A stretch of DNA of 9,436 bases from NCBI GenBank assembly GCA_001800095.1, contig MGUT01000051.1:1-9436 (forward strand), written 5' to 3'. A program made the translations under genes and the position numbers. The notes below the pieces were generated by a model that searched no databases, had not been told where the DNA came from, and saw nothing but the letters and a program-made list of their open reading frames with translations. Numbering within the stretch: position 1 is the stretch's first letter; every line of letters starts with the position of its first letter. Source of the DNA: Elusimicrobia bacterium RIFCSPLOWO2_01_FULL_64_13. Lineage in GTDB: Bacteria > Elusimicrobiota > Elusimicrobia > 2-02-FULL-39-32. Shown piece by piece: positions 1 through 9,100 of this stretch.

Positions 1-15
1 GGTCGCCTAGCGACC
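1..15. repeat. Perfect 6-bp inverted repeat (small hairpin)
   Basis: GGTCGC, a 3-nt loop CTA, then GCGACC form a perfect short hairpin right at the window edge. There is no T-tract after it on either strand within view, so it is not a classical terminator. It may be part of a neighbouring gene's 3' end or untranslated region that is cut by the window. Function unknown; short enough to arise by chance in GC-rich DNA. Confidence 0.35.
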
Positions 16-80
16 TGCGCGCGCCGGGGCGCCCCGCCCGCCGTCACCCCTCGCTTCCCTCCCTCTCGTAATCCACCCAT
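16..80. other. Intergenic spacer without a recognisable gene
   Basis: This stretch is very GC-rich. It contains a 12-bp perfect palindrome, CGGGGCGCCCCG, at 25-36, followed by a pyrimidine-rich run (about 45-67). Two plus-strand frames have stops here (TAG at 8-10, TAA at 69-71), so the tail of a convergent plus-strand gene could end in this area. The residues encoded before the TAA are low-complexity Pro/Arg/Ser and give no support. I see no RBS, start or RNA gene. Confidence 0.4.
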
Positions 81-112
81 AAAAAAAGCCCCTGCACGGG
101 GCTTCTTTTTTT
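81..112 (-). terminator. Bidirectional intrinsic terminator ending the operon
   Basis: A 7-bp stem (AAGCCCC at 86-92 with GGGGCTT at 98-104) encloses the 5-nt loop 93-97. On the minus strand the stem is followed by a run of at least five further T (complement of 81-85), the arrangement of a Rho-independent terminator. It begins 26 nt after the stop codon of the FecR-domain gene. On the plus strand the same stem is followed by C and then seven T (106-112), so it could also stop transcription coming from the left. This marks the 3' end of the three-gene operon. Confidence 0.9.
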
Positions 113-130
113 ATAGGGAAAAATTTCCGA

Positions 131-2053
131 TTACTTGATCAGGCCGGAGCGGATGAGGATCTTGGGCTCCACCACGATGTCGATGGTCCTGCCGTCGTCC
201 AGGCCCGCGGTCCCGCCGAAGGCCGAGGAATGGGTGACCTGCTGGTAATTCCACTTGATGAGCTCCTCTTTGAAGGCCTTGCCGGACGTGGCGCTGGCGA
301 AGGCGGCGGTCGGGGCGATCTTGCCCTCGTCCGAGAGGATGAAGGTGTCGTACTGCTCGAAGGGGATGTCGGTGGAGCTCTTGGGGTAATAGGTGATGAG
401 CCGGATGTTCAACTTGTCCGCCCCGGACGGGAAGGACGAATCGAAGGCGTAGCGGCCGTTCAGGTAGGCGAAGTAGGCGTCGCCGATCTGCTGGTCGGGG
501 ATGAGGTCCAGGGACCTGCCCCCCACCGTGAAGTTGTTGAACGTGGGGTCGCCGTTGAGCGCGGCGTTATTGAAGCTCTCGAGGGTGGCGATATTGGTGA
601 CGGCCGGGGTGTTGCCCGCGCCCGTGCGGGCGAGGGCCGCTCCCGCGCGGCTCGTGTTCGTATAGAACTGGAAGTAGGGCTGGGACAGGGTCCCGGCGCG
701 GTAGGCGGCCTCCGCCTCCGTGAGCCCGAGGCCCGCCAACTGCGAGGAAGGCCCCATCATGTGGGCGTAGCGGTTGAAGACGGTGCGCCAGAGGGTGTCT
801 CCCGCCGACATGGTCTGGAAGGCGTCGGTATCGGGATCATACACCCCGTCGAACCCGGCGCCCGGGTTCCTGTAAACGTCGGCGACGGGATCGTAGTCCT
901 TGCCTTCGGCGCCGGCGTTCTGAAGGACGGTGTCGGTCGCCGGCCCGGCGGACCCGTCCGAAGCGACGCCGTGCGCCTCGAGGTTGTAGGTGGCCCCGTC
1001 GAAAGTAACCTTCACCAGGTGCCCGCCGTCGGCCAGGTCCTTGATGGCGTCGGTGAGGTTGGACTGGGCCATCTCGTAGGCCGTAAGGTAGAATTCCGGC
1101 TCGGTCCCGAATTTCCTTCCGGACACGTTCCGCAGGGCGACGGAAAGGTCCTCGGGCAGGGTCTTGTTGAATATCCCCTTGTAGGTGAAGAAATCGAGGC
1201 GGTCCTCGCGGGTGTTCAAGACCACGAACTTGAAGGCCTTGTCGCGCTCCGCCTCGGCAACGTCCTTGGGCCTCCTCAAGATATACTCCTCGACGCGGAC
1301 GCGCCGGCCGTTCACGTCTATGAGGGATTTGCCTTCCTGGTATTCGGCCAGCTTCATCTCCTCGGCCACGGCGGCCTGGAGCTGCTCGCGCGTCATGTCC
1401 AGGCCCACTTCCTTGCGGGCCAATTGTTTGGCGGCGGACTCGTCGACGGAAGTCTCCAGGGGCGCGGGCTCGCCCAGGGGAGTCACGCCGGCGTCGAAGG
1501 ACAGGCTGTTGCCGGCGCCCACGTCCACGGACTCGCCCGTGGCCAGCTTCATGCCGTTGACCACTCCCTCGAACACGTCCAGATTGGTGTTGCCGTTCTC
1601 CCCGACCTCCACGCCGAAGTCCGTGCCGCGCACGGAGCAGACGGCCGTGGGAGTGCGCAGCTTGAAGCCCCTGCCGTACTTGTTCACGCGGTTGCGGGTC
1701 CGGCCGCCGCGCTGGGAGAGCTGCACCGGCGCGGACAGGCTCGTCATGGAAAGCGTCGTGTCCGGCCCCAGGCGCGTGCGCGTGCCGTCGCGGAAAAGGA
1801 GGGTGGCCGTCGAGCGCTTGCCCGTGCGTATCTTTTCCCCCTCGTTGACGAACATCTTGAGCTGGGCCTTGCGCCAGAACGTGGAGGTCGGGGCCTGCAC
1901 CTCGACCGTGCCGCGGAAATAGGACAGGATGGCCTGCCGTGCCTGGACGGGGGACGGACGCAGGACGAAGGCCAGGGCCGAGACGGCCAGGACGCCCGCC
2001 AGGCGGAAGGCCGGGCGGTCCGGACGGGGCGCGGATGCGGCGGCGTCGTTCAT
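131..2053 (-). CDS. Exported FecR-domain protein with long uncharacterised C-terminal region
   Basis: A 640-residue protein. Residues 1-38 look like a Sec signal peptide: Arg-containing n-region, hydrophobic core LAGVLAVSALAFVL at about 18-31, plausible cleavage after VQA (38). Residues about 41-165 form a FecR domain, with the opening ILSYFRGTVEV, the central LLFRDGTRTRLGPDTTL and the hallmark TPTAVCSVRGTDFGVEV followed by LDVFEGVV. Classic FecR proteins are inner-membrane anti-sigma regulators with a cytoplasmic N-terminal domain. That domain is absent here and no sigma-factor gene is nearby, so a periplasmic or envelope-associated role is more likely (inference). Residues about 200-640 are not recognised; 205-275 is charged and probably helical, and 385-415 has two Asp-rich YDP motifs (YDPVADVY, YDPDTDAF). 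The start is supported by GAGG seven nt upstream. Last gene of the operon, 1 nt after the PorV-like gene. Confidence 0.88.
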   Translation of the reverse strand: MNDAAASAPRPDRPAFRLAGVLAVSALAFVLRPSPVQARQAILSYFRGTVEVQAPTSTFWRKAQLKMFVNEGEKIRTGKRSTATLLFRDGTRTRLGPDTTLSMTSLSAPVQLSQRGGRTRNRVNKYGRGFKLRTPTAVCSVRGTDFGVEVGENGNTNLDVFEGVVNGMKLATGESVDVGAGNSLSFDAGVTPLGEPAPLETSVDESAAKQLARKEVGLDMTREQLQAAVAEEMKLAEYQEGKSLIDVNGRRVRVEEYILRRPKDVAEAERDKAFKFVVLNTREDRLDFFTYKGIFNKTLPEDLSVALRNVSGRKFGTEPEFYLTAYEMAQSNLTDAIKDLADGGHLVKVTFDGATYNLEAHGVASDGSAGPATDTVLQNAGAEGKDYDPVADVYRNPGAGFDGVYDPDTDAFQTMSAGDTLWRTVFNRYAHMMGPSSQLAGLGLTEAEAAYRAGTLSQPYFQFYTNTSRAGAALARTGAGNTPAVTNIATLESFNNAALNGDPTFNNFTVGGRSLDLIPDQQIGDAYFAYLNGRYAFDSSFPSGADKLNIRLITYYPKSSTDIPFEQYDTFILSDEGKIAPTAAFASATSGKAFKEELIKWNYQQVTHSSAFGGTAGLDDGRTIDIVVEPKILIRSGLIK

Positions 2054-2054
2054 T

Positions 2055-3167
2055 CTAGAACCTCAACTTGACGGAATACCTGAAAGTGTCGCCCAGGTCG
2101 CCGAACGGCACCCAGGCGAAATCGAAAGTGAAGAGCTTATAAGTGAAGCCGGCCCCGGCGCTCACGCCCGTGGCGGTGGAATCATACTGGCGGGCTTTGC
2201 CGGTCTCATATCCCGCCCGGACCGACGAAGCCATGACGTCCGTCCAGCCGTACGTGAACTCCGAGCCGAAGTGGAAGGAGGGGTCGTTGTCGCGGGGAGA
2301 ATTCACGTCCGCCGCCACCAGGAACCCGTTCTTGACGCTCTGCTCCCAGTTGGGCACGCCGCTCCATTTCCAGTTCTCCCCGAAACGGTAGCTCGAGCCG
2401 AACTTCAGGGTCAGGGGCAGTGGGTCCGAGGTCCGTTTGAACTTGGAGCTCGAGCCCAGGTTTTGGACCGCGAACCCGAAGGAAAGAGGCCGGTTGTCCA
2501 GCCGGTAGAGGAGTCCCAGGTCCGCCGCGACGGAGTTCGCCGTTTCTCCCGCCAGGGTCTGGCGGATGAGCTTCAACCCGCCGCCGGCGTAGAGGCCGGA
2601 CCCTTCCACGAACGGCGCGAAGCCCAGCCGTTCCAGCTGGATCTTGGAGGCGTAGGCCATGGTGTAGGCCGAATCGTTGGAGGAGAACGTGGAATCGGGA
2701 TTGTCGGTGTCGGCGCTCCTCTGCTCGATGCCCGTGACGTTCAAGTTGTTCAGTCCCACGGCGATGGTGCCCCATTTCTTCGTGGGATGGGCGAAGGCGA
2801 AGAAATTGTAGTTCAGGTCCTGGAAGAGCTCGGCGCGCATGGCCACGAACTCGTTCTTTTCCTTCAACGTCCCCAGGCCCGCCGGGTTCCAGCCGATGGT
2901 GTTGGCGTCGTCGGCCACGGCCGTGAAGGCCCGCCCCATGGCGGTTGGCCTGGCCCCGGCGCCGATCTTGAGGAACGCCGCGCCCGAGGTTCCCGCGCTC
3001 TTGGCTCCGAAGGCGGCGTGCAGGACGCTCCCGAAGGCGAAGAAGGCCAGGACCCCCAGGCAAAGGGCGGCCGAAGGCCGTCCGCCCGCCTTGTGGAGGG
3101 CGGCCCGAAGGGCTTTCGAGCCCGTTCCGATGCGACCCTTTGATATGAGCGTCATGTCCATGGCCAT
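2055..3167 (-). CDS. PorV/PorQ-family outer-membrane beta-barrel protein
   Basis: A 370-residue protein of the PorV/PorQ (FadL-like, formerly UPF0164-type) family. The family signature is clear at residues about 56-100: SAGTSGAAFLKIGAGARPTA, then MGRAFTAVADDANTIGWNPA and GL. The rest is alternating Tyr/Phe-rich beta strands, and the protein ends in KLRF, a terminal aromatic residue as expected for Bam-inserted barrels. The hydrophobic export segment is at about 33-52, after an unusually long basic n-region. Three in-frame ATGs open the frame (3167, 3161, 3155); RBS spacing favors the second. In Bacteroidota PorV (LptO) is an outer-membrane shuttle of type IX secretion that binds cargo C-terminal domains; many family members elsewhere have no known function. 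Lying directly after a giant protein with a sorting-like C-terminus, it may serve that cargo (inference). The gap to the upstream gene is 4 nt. Confidence 0.9.
   Translation of the reverse strand: MAMDMTLISKGRIGTGSKALRAALHKAGGRPSAALCLGVLAFFAFGSVLHAAFGAKSAGTSGAAFLKIGAGARPTAMGRAFTAVADDANTIGWNPAGLGTLKEKNEFVAMRAELFQDLNYNFFAFAHPTKKWGTIAVGLNNLNVTGIEQRSADTDNPDSTFSSNDSAYTMAYASKIQLERLGFAPFVEGSGLYAGGGLKLIRQTLAGETANSVAADLGLLYRLDNRPLSFGFAVQNLGSSSKFKRTSDPLPLTLKFGSSYRFGENWKWSGVPNWEQSVKNGFLVAADVNSPRDNDPSFHFGSEFTYGWTDVMASSVRAGYETGKARQYDSTATGVSAGAGFTYKLFTFDFAWVPFGDLGDTFRYSVKLRF
2061..2064 (-). promoter_or_regulatory. Ribosome binding site of the FecR-domain gene
   Basis: On the minus strand GAGG sits 7 nt before the ATG at 2053-2051, inside the last codons of the PorV-like gene. 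Because the stop of that gene (TAG, 2057-2055) lies between this site and the ATG, with a single base between stop and start, translation of the two genes is probably coupled by ribosome re-initiation. Confidence 0.65.
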
Positions 3168-3169
3168 AT

Positions 3170-3173
3170 CCTT
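3170..3173 (-). promoter_or_regulatory. Ribosome binding site of the PorV-like gene, overlapping the upstream stop codon
   Basis: On the minus strand the stop TAA of the giant gene (3174-3172) runs into GGAT, giving AAGG. Its distance is only 2 nt to the first ATG (3167) but 8 nt to the second (3161), so the second ATG is the better placed start and would shorten the protein by two residues. The overlap with the stop codon implies coupled translation. Confidence 0.55.
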
Positions 3174-6100
3174 ATTTGATGACCGCCATCTTGAATATCC
3201 TGGACCGGTCCTGCCCGTGGACCTTGAGCCGGCCTATGTAGACGCCGCTGGCCACGGTGTTCCCGCTCTCGTTCTTGCCGTCCCAATCGCCGTAATGGTA
3301 CTTGCCCGTGGCCCGGGAGCCGAAGTCCAGGCGCCGCACCAGGTCCCCGGCCACGTCGAAGACCTCGAGACTCACCCGCACGGGGGCGGCGCCCAGGTTC
3401 GAAGGCAGGGCGTAGCGTATGGCCGTCGCGCCCTCGGCCCGCAGGGTCTGCTTGCCCACGGTCTTGCCGCCGGAGAAGAGGAACCCGCGCACCGTGGCGT
3501 CGAAAGGATTGGGGAAATTGAACGCGAGGATCTCCGTGCCGGCGTAGTCCACCGTGTCCGGCAGGGAAATGCCGGAGAGCCCGGCGATGGAGGCGACGGC
3601 CGAGGAGGGGTGCACGCTCAAGACCTTGAAGGAGATGTCGCTCAAATTGTCGTCGTTCACGTCCACGAGCTGTTCCTGGTTCAGGGCCAGGGAAAAGGTC
3701 TGGAGGTGGGACTGGATATTGACGATGATGCCGGCGCTCGCCGCCCCGGTGCTGATGAGCGTGAAGGCGTGGTTCTCGCTGGCGTCCCCGGAAACGGTGA
3801 TGCCCGTGTAGGTGAACGTGGTGCCCTTCTGCAATGTGACCTGGTTCACGCCGGAATTGTTGAAGGCGGCGGAGGTCGCCGTCTCGTCCGTGACGGTGGT
3901 CACGGCGCCCGTCAGGACGCTCTGGTTCGAGTTCACCACCACGAAAACGGTGAAGTGGTTGGTCTCTACGGATATCGTGTTGTTGGACGTGTTGATGGAC
4001 TTGTTCGTTTCCTCCAGGCCGTAGGCGCCCGGAGGCACCGCCGTGCCTCCCGTGGCCGTCATGGTGTCCGCGGTATCGTTATAGAAATAGACGTTGATGT
4101 TGCCGTCGGCCACTCCGGAAGTGCTGTAGGCCAGGGTCACGGTGGCGTTCTTCTTCAACGTGCGGTTCACGCCGGCGGGCAGGAAGATATCGTAGAAAGC
4201 CCCCAGAACGCTGGCGGCCACGTCGGAATTGAGCTGGGCGGCGCCCATCAGGCCCTTGGCGGCGGCCTTGGCCTGGGCCTCCTCCCTCTGTTTCTGCTGA
4301 ATCTCGCGCATGGCCCCCATGGCGCCGGCGAGAGCGGGCGGCAGGTTGGACCCCTGCGGAATGAACCCGGGGGCGGCCTTGGCGGCGGCGGTCGCCGTCT
4401 CCACCAGGGAGGCCTTCTGCATCCCCACGGACACGCTGGTCGATACCGACAGGTCGTTGCCGGCGGCGTCCTTGAACGCGCCGGCGGGGATCAGGGTCTC
4501 GGTCTGGTCCCCCTCGATGGCGATCTTGCCTCCGCGGGCCATGTTGATCTTGGATATCTTCTGGCCTTCAAGCCCGAGGAAGAACTCGAACTGCCTCTGC
4601 ATCCTGAAGTTCTGGGTCGTGCCGGGGTCCAGGGAATCGGAGTAGGCGTCGAAATCGAATACGAGCTTGGTCGTGTCCGCGGCCGGCACATAAAGGAAAG
4701 AGAGCTTCTTCCGGTTCGGGCTGATGGGGTTGGTGTCGTTGGGGTCCGCGCTGATGGCGCCGGCCCCGCCCTGGGTGAGGGCGCCGTTGACCGTCACAAC
4801 GTCCGTCCAGAAGTCGTCGGCCTTCTCCCGCAGGGTCTTGTTCCTCAAGGCCTGGGTCAATTCCATCTCGAACCGGTACTGGTCGAGCACGCCTACCTTG
4901 ACGCCCGTCTTCTTGCCCTTGAGGAGGACGTCCGGCCGGGACTGGGCGAACGTCAGGTTGAAGTTGGCCGTGTCCGTCGTGATGGATATGCCGTTCGCTC
5001 CTTCGGGAGGGACGTTGACGTTGTTCTCCTCGTCCAGGAATATGGGGTAGTAGGTGATGCCGCTCTTCAGGCCGGCCAGGGTATAGCTCTCGATGGTCCC
5101 GGTCTGCGAGTTCAGGTTCAGGGAAGCGATGACCAGCTCGCTGAAATCCTGCGTGGCCACGATGAAGGCGTCCATGTCCTCCTGGCTGGGCTTGGTGCCG
5201 TCCGGCTTGAAGATCTCCCCGGAGAGGGACACGCCGGTGCTCAACTGGATGTTCACGACGGCCTGGGTGTTCGTCACCGTCACGGAGGCCCGGCCCACTC
5301 CGTAGCCGAGGGACAGGGCGTAGATGTCGTAGGAGCCGGCGGCGAGGCGGTCGATGGCGTAGGTCCCGTCCAGGGCCGTGCGGATGGTGATGTCGCCCAG
5401 GGGGGTGCGGCTGGGGATCTCGCCCTGGCGGTTGGCGATGATCTCGGCCACGGGGAACCCGTCCTCGAAGGGATCGCGCAGGGAGCCGCCGTCGGGGGTC
5501 GTGATGGTGCCAGTGATGGAGGCGAGGCCGAGCTCGAGCTGGGCGTTCAAGGGGACGGACGTGATCCTCACGTCCGTGTTCCTCTTGACCTTCTGGGCGT
5601 AGCGTTTCTCGACCCCGGCGAAGAGTATGAACTGCTCCGCGAAATCGCGCTCGCCGAACACCACGTCGTAGAAGCGGACGTCGGAATCGAGGCCGGAAAG
5701 GGTGAAGCTTCCCTTGGAATCGCTGTAGGTCGTGACGGCCGCGTCCCCGCCTATGGAGCCGGCGGGATAGACCGCTATCCTCAAGTTCTTCACCGGCACG
5801 ATGGCCGGGTCCGTGTCGCTCGCGGGCCCCGTCACCGACCCGCCTATGGTCAGCCCCAGGGTCAGGTCCACCGTACCCATGTCCAGGGTCTGGCCGGGCG
5901 AGACCGTGAGGCCGGACTTCGTGACCGGCACGAGGTTCAATTGTCCCTTGCCCAGGATGTCCGAGCCGAAGGACGACTGCTTGAAGAGCACCTCGTAGTC
6001 CCGGTTCGGATAGACCCCCGTAATAAGGAACGTGCCTTTCGTGGAATCGATGAACGGCGGGCAGGGCGTTGGACCGCCCGCGGCCGCCGCGGGACAGTCC

Positions 6101-9100
6101 GTGACCAGGCTGCCGGCGGCGAAGCGCCCGAGGCCCTCGCCGAACGGGAAGACCTGGAAGTTCTCCGGCAGGAGGTTGCGGTTGTTCTGGCTGATGAGCT
6201 CCGAGGACTTGGTCCCGTCGCTAGATATGCGCACGATGGCGAGCTTGCCTTCCATGTAGCCCGCCCTCTCCAGCTGGATGTCCTGCCCCGTCAGGTTGCC
6301 TCCCTTGACGGATACGGTCAGGGGCTTGGCCACGTACTTCACGAAATTCTCCCCGGCGACGTTCTGGTCCGGGTTCGTCTGGTTGCCCTTCCTCTCGTCC
6401 TGGATGAGGATGGTGTAGTCCCCGTTCCCGATGCTCGGGATGGAGTAGCCGGCCTGGCTCCCGTTCATGTATATGCCCTGCCAGTTCACCACCTCTTTCC
6501 TCGAATTCTGGAGGATGACGGAGAGGAAACGGGTGTCCGAGGGGATGTCGGACGGAAGCTTGATGAGCCCCGATATGGCGGCCCCGGCGGCGTAGGTGAA
6601 CTCGAGGTTCCCGCCCGGAGGATCGAGGACCTGGACCGCGCCGTCCGTCTTGATGAGGATGACCTTCTGTTCGTTGGAGACGTCGGCCGCGTTGGTCTCA
6701 AAATTGGCCCCAATGGCGGTATTGTAGGCGGTGCCGGGGTCCAGGTTCACCGGGTGTCCGAGGATATAGACGCCGGGAGGGAGGTTTTTGATCTCCCAGG
6801 TGCCCCGAGATGTGATGGAGCTGAAGCGGACCTGCCCGAACCCGAGCCTGGCGCTGGACCCCACTCCCGCGCCTCCGATCACGCCGCCGCCCCCGCCCAC
6901 GTCCACGCGGTTGACGACGCCTTCGTCGAAATTCCTCTCGTCCCTGGGGTAGGCCTCTATGCGGGCTATGGGCAGGCCGAAAGTTCCGGACCCTATGAAG
7001 ACCTGCTCGAAGCCGATCTTGGACTTGTCGGCCAGGTCCTCGATGGTGGCGATGCGGGTGCCGGTGCTCGCGGCCGTCTGTCCCAACGTGAAGGGCTCGA
7101 CCTTGACCGTGCCGGTCACGTTGAAGACCTGGCCCGTCAACTGGAAAGTGACCGTCGAGGTCTGGCCGTTCACCACGTTCACGACCTTGGACTTGGACTG
7201 GCCGTTCGCCTTGAAGAACGCCTCCACGTCATAGAATCCGGTGCCGAGGCCCGAGATCAGGACCTGTCCCGTGCTCGCCGTCACCGATGTGAAAATCGAG
7301 TTTCCGCTGTAAATGCTTCCCGATGAGAAAGAAACGGGCCCATTGACCGTGAGGGAAACGCTGCTGAAATTTGTCTCCGGAGAGATATTCATGATGACGG
7401 CAAGCCGGCCCGTGTGCTTCTTGAGGGTCAGGTTCAGGTTGCCCACTCCTCCGGTGACCGTCACGTACTTGGGCCCGGGAGGATCCGTCTCGAATCCCTG
7501 GAGGTACGTATAGACCTGGTAAATGCCGTCATCCAGACCGCGGAGCTGGTAGGTTCCGGACGTGCTGGCCGCGTTCCTGTCCAGTTGGACCTGCGCGTAG
7601 GAATAGGAATAGTTAACGCCGCTGACGGCGTTGATGTACATGGTGAATGAAGTGGGGCCGCCGGGAATGTCCGACCCTGTCGTGTCCCCCACCACGTTGA
7701 CGTAGCCGGTCACGCCCGGAGTGACGTTCCCGAATGAGAAGTTCAAGCCGTTCTGGATCACGGCGTTCCCGCTCCATACGTCTCCGGACTGAAGGTTGCC
7801 GATGCCAGCGGTCGGGACCGTCGTGGTCAGGGACACGGAGCCCAGCCCGAACGCGCGGGCCGTGATCTTGTAGGTCTGGCTGTCCGCGTCCAGGATGTAG
7901 GCCCCGGTGGTCCTGGCCACTCCGTCGTTGGCGCCCGGTATCCAGGCGCCTCCCCAGATGGTGGGATACCTGTCCGTTCCTTTCGTGCCTTCCACGGAGA
8001 CCCATGTGCCGAACTGCTGGGTCGAGGGCAGGATGACGTAGCCGAACACTTTGGGTTTCTTGATGAAGCTGACGGCGAGTTCGTAAATGCTCCCGCCGGC
8101 AAGGTTCCCGGTCGCGAACTCCTGGGCGCCGAATCCGCTCATTTCCGCCCGTATCCTGTAGGACCCGGGAGAGACGTTGATCACGGTCCAGGAGCTGGGG
8201 AAGCCGGTGGGAGACCAGCCGCTGTCCGATTCCAGGTTGCCCGCCTGGACGCGCAGGGAGCCGTATCCCGCCGGGAAGAAGCTGCTGGCGTCGGTCACGT
8301 TGGCCCAGCCCCATTGGTCCCAGTTCTGGACCGAGTCGGCGGGGATCACGGCCCGTATTTTGATCTGGACCGGGTCGTTGAAGTCGCAGAGCTCGAGTCC
8401 CGATGGAGCAGTCGCCGCGGTATTCGTGGACTGCTTTGTGAAGTTGAAATTCTTCTGCAGGGCGCTGTCATAATAGCTGCCGCTCAAATTGTAGGTCTTG
8501 CCCGCGTTCAATCCATGGATCCTGGCCTGGCCGTTCGGGCCCGTCTTGACCTGGCGGTTCACGAACCCGTTGGTCCCGCTCTGTCCGCTGGCCGAGACGA
8601 TGACCCCCTCCACGGACGTGGTGCCCCTGCGTACTATAACGTCGAGGAACCCGGCTGACACCGTGAGGGCCGTGGTCGAGATGGCCGCTCCCGACACTTC
8701 CTCCACCCGGACGATGTAGGCCCCGTTGGGAACGGCCCCTCCGGAGAAATCGTTCCCGTACCACGTGACCCCTTGGGGCTGGCCGTAGCCCCACCAGTCC
8801 ATGAAGACGTTGATCGTGGAGACGGACACGGCCGCCGCTCCCGCCGCCCCGGCGAAACCTCCCCCTATGTTCAAATTGGCTATGGAGCCCAGATGGGAAA
8901 GCACAGGGTCCGTCCCTATCCTGACGCGCCAGTTCATGTCGGACACGGTCGGAGTGAAAGATATGGAGGCGTAATCGGCCGAGCCGTTGTTGTCGGGCGA
9001 TATCGTCGCCGGCGTTACGGCTATGCTCTGGATGCCTATGGAGCCGGAGCGGACCTTGAGCCAACGCGACGTGGCGTATGTGGAGAATCCGACGTCGAAG

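Noticed and set aside
1..71. Possible C-terminal tail of a plus-strand gene (stops at 8-10 or 69-71)
   Set aside because: Too short to test. The frame ending at 69-71 encodes only low-complexity Pro/Arg/Ser residues, and the frame ending at 8-10 gives two residues.
131..158. C-terminus of the FecR-domain protein (IRSGLIK) resembling the end of the giant protein (KMAVIK)
   Set aside because: The similarity is three or four residues, and none of the other sorting-domain hallmarks (PNPF, WDG, SGVY) is present in the FecR-domain protein.
131..2053. Reading the FecR-domain gene as a classical FecR anti-sigma regulator
   Set aside because: No N-terminal cytoplasmic anti-sigma domain, a signal peptide instead, no adjacent ECF sigma factor and no TonB-dependent receptor in the window.
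230..2071. A 613-codon plus-strand open frame covering almost all of the FecR-domain gene
   Set aside because: Same codon-aligned shadow effect; low-complexity Gly/Val/Arg-rich product with no recognisable motif.
1929..3143. A 404-codon plus-strand open frame opposite the PorV-like gene
   Set aside because: Codon-aligned shadow of the PorV-like gene; composition is Arg/Gly/Val-rich and there is no domain signature.
2839..7326. A 1495-codon open frame on the plus strand, opposite the giant gene
   Set aside because: It is codon-aligned with the minus-strand gene and stays open only because that gene avoids TTA, CTA and TCA codons. Its product is a Gly/Val/His/Arg/Asp-rich sequence without domains, and it crosses the boundary with the PorV-like gene. 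The minus-strand product has clear family motifs.
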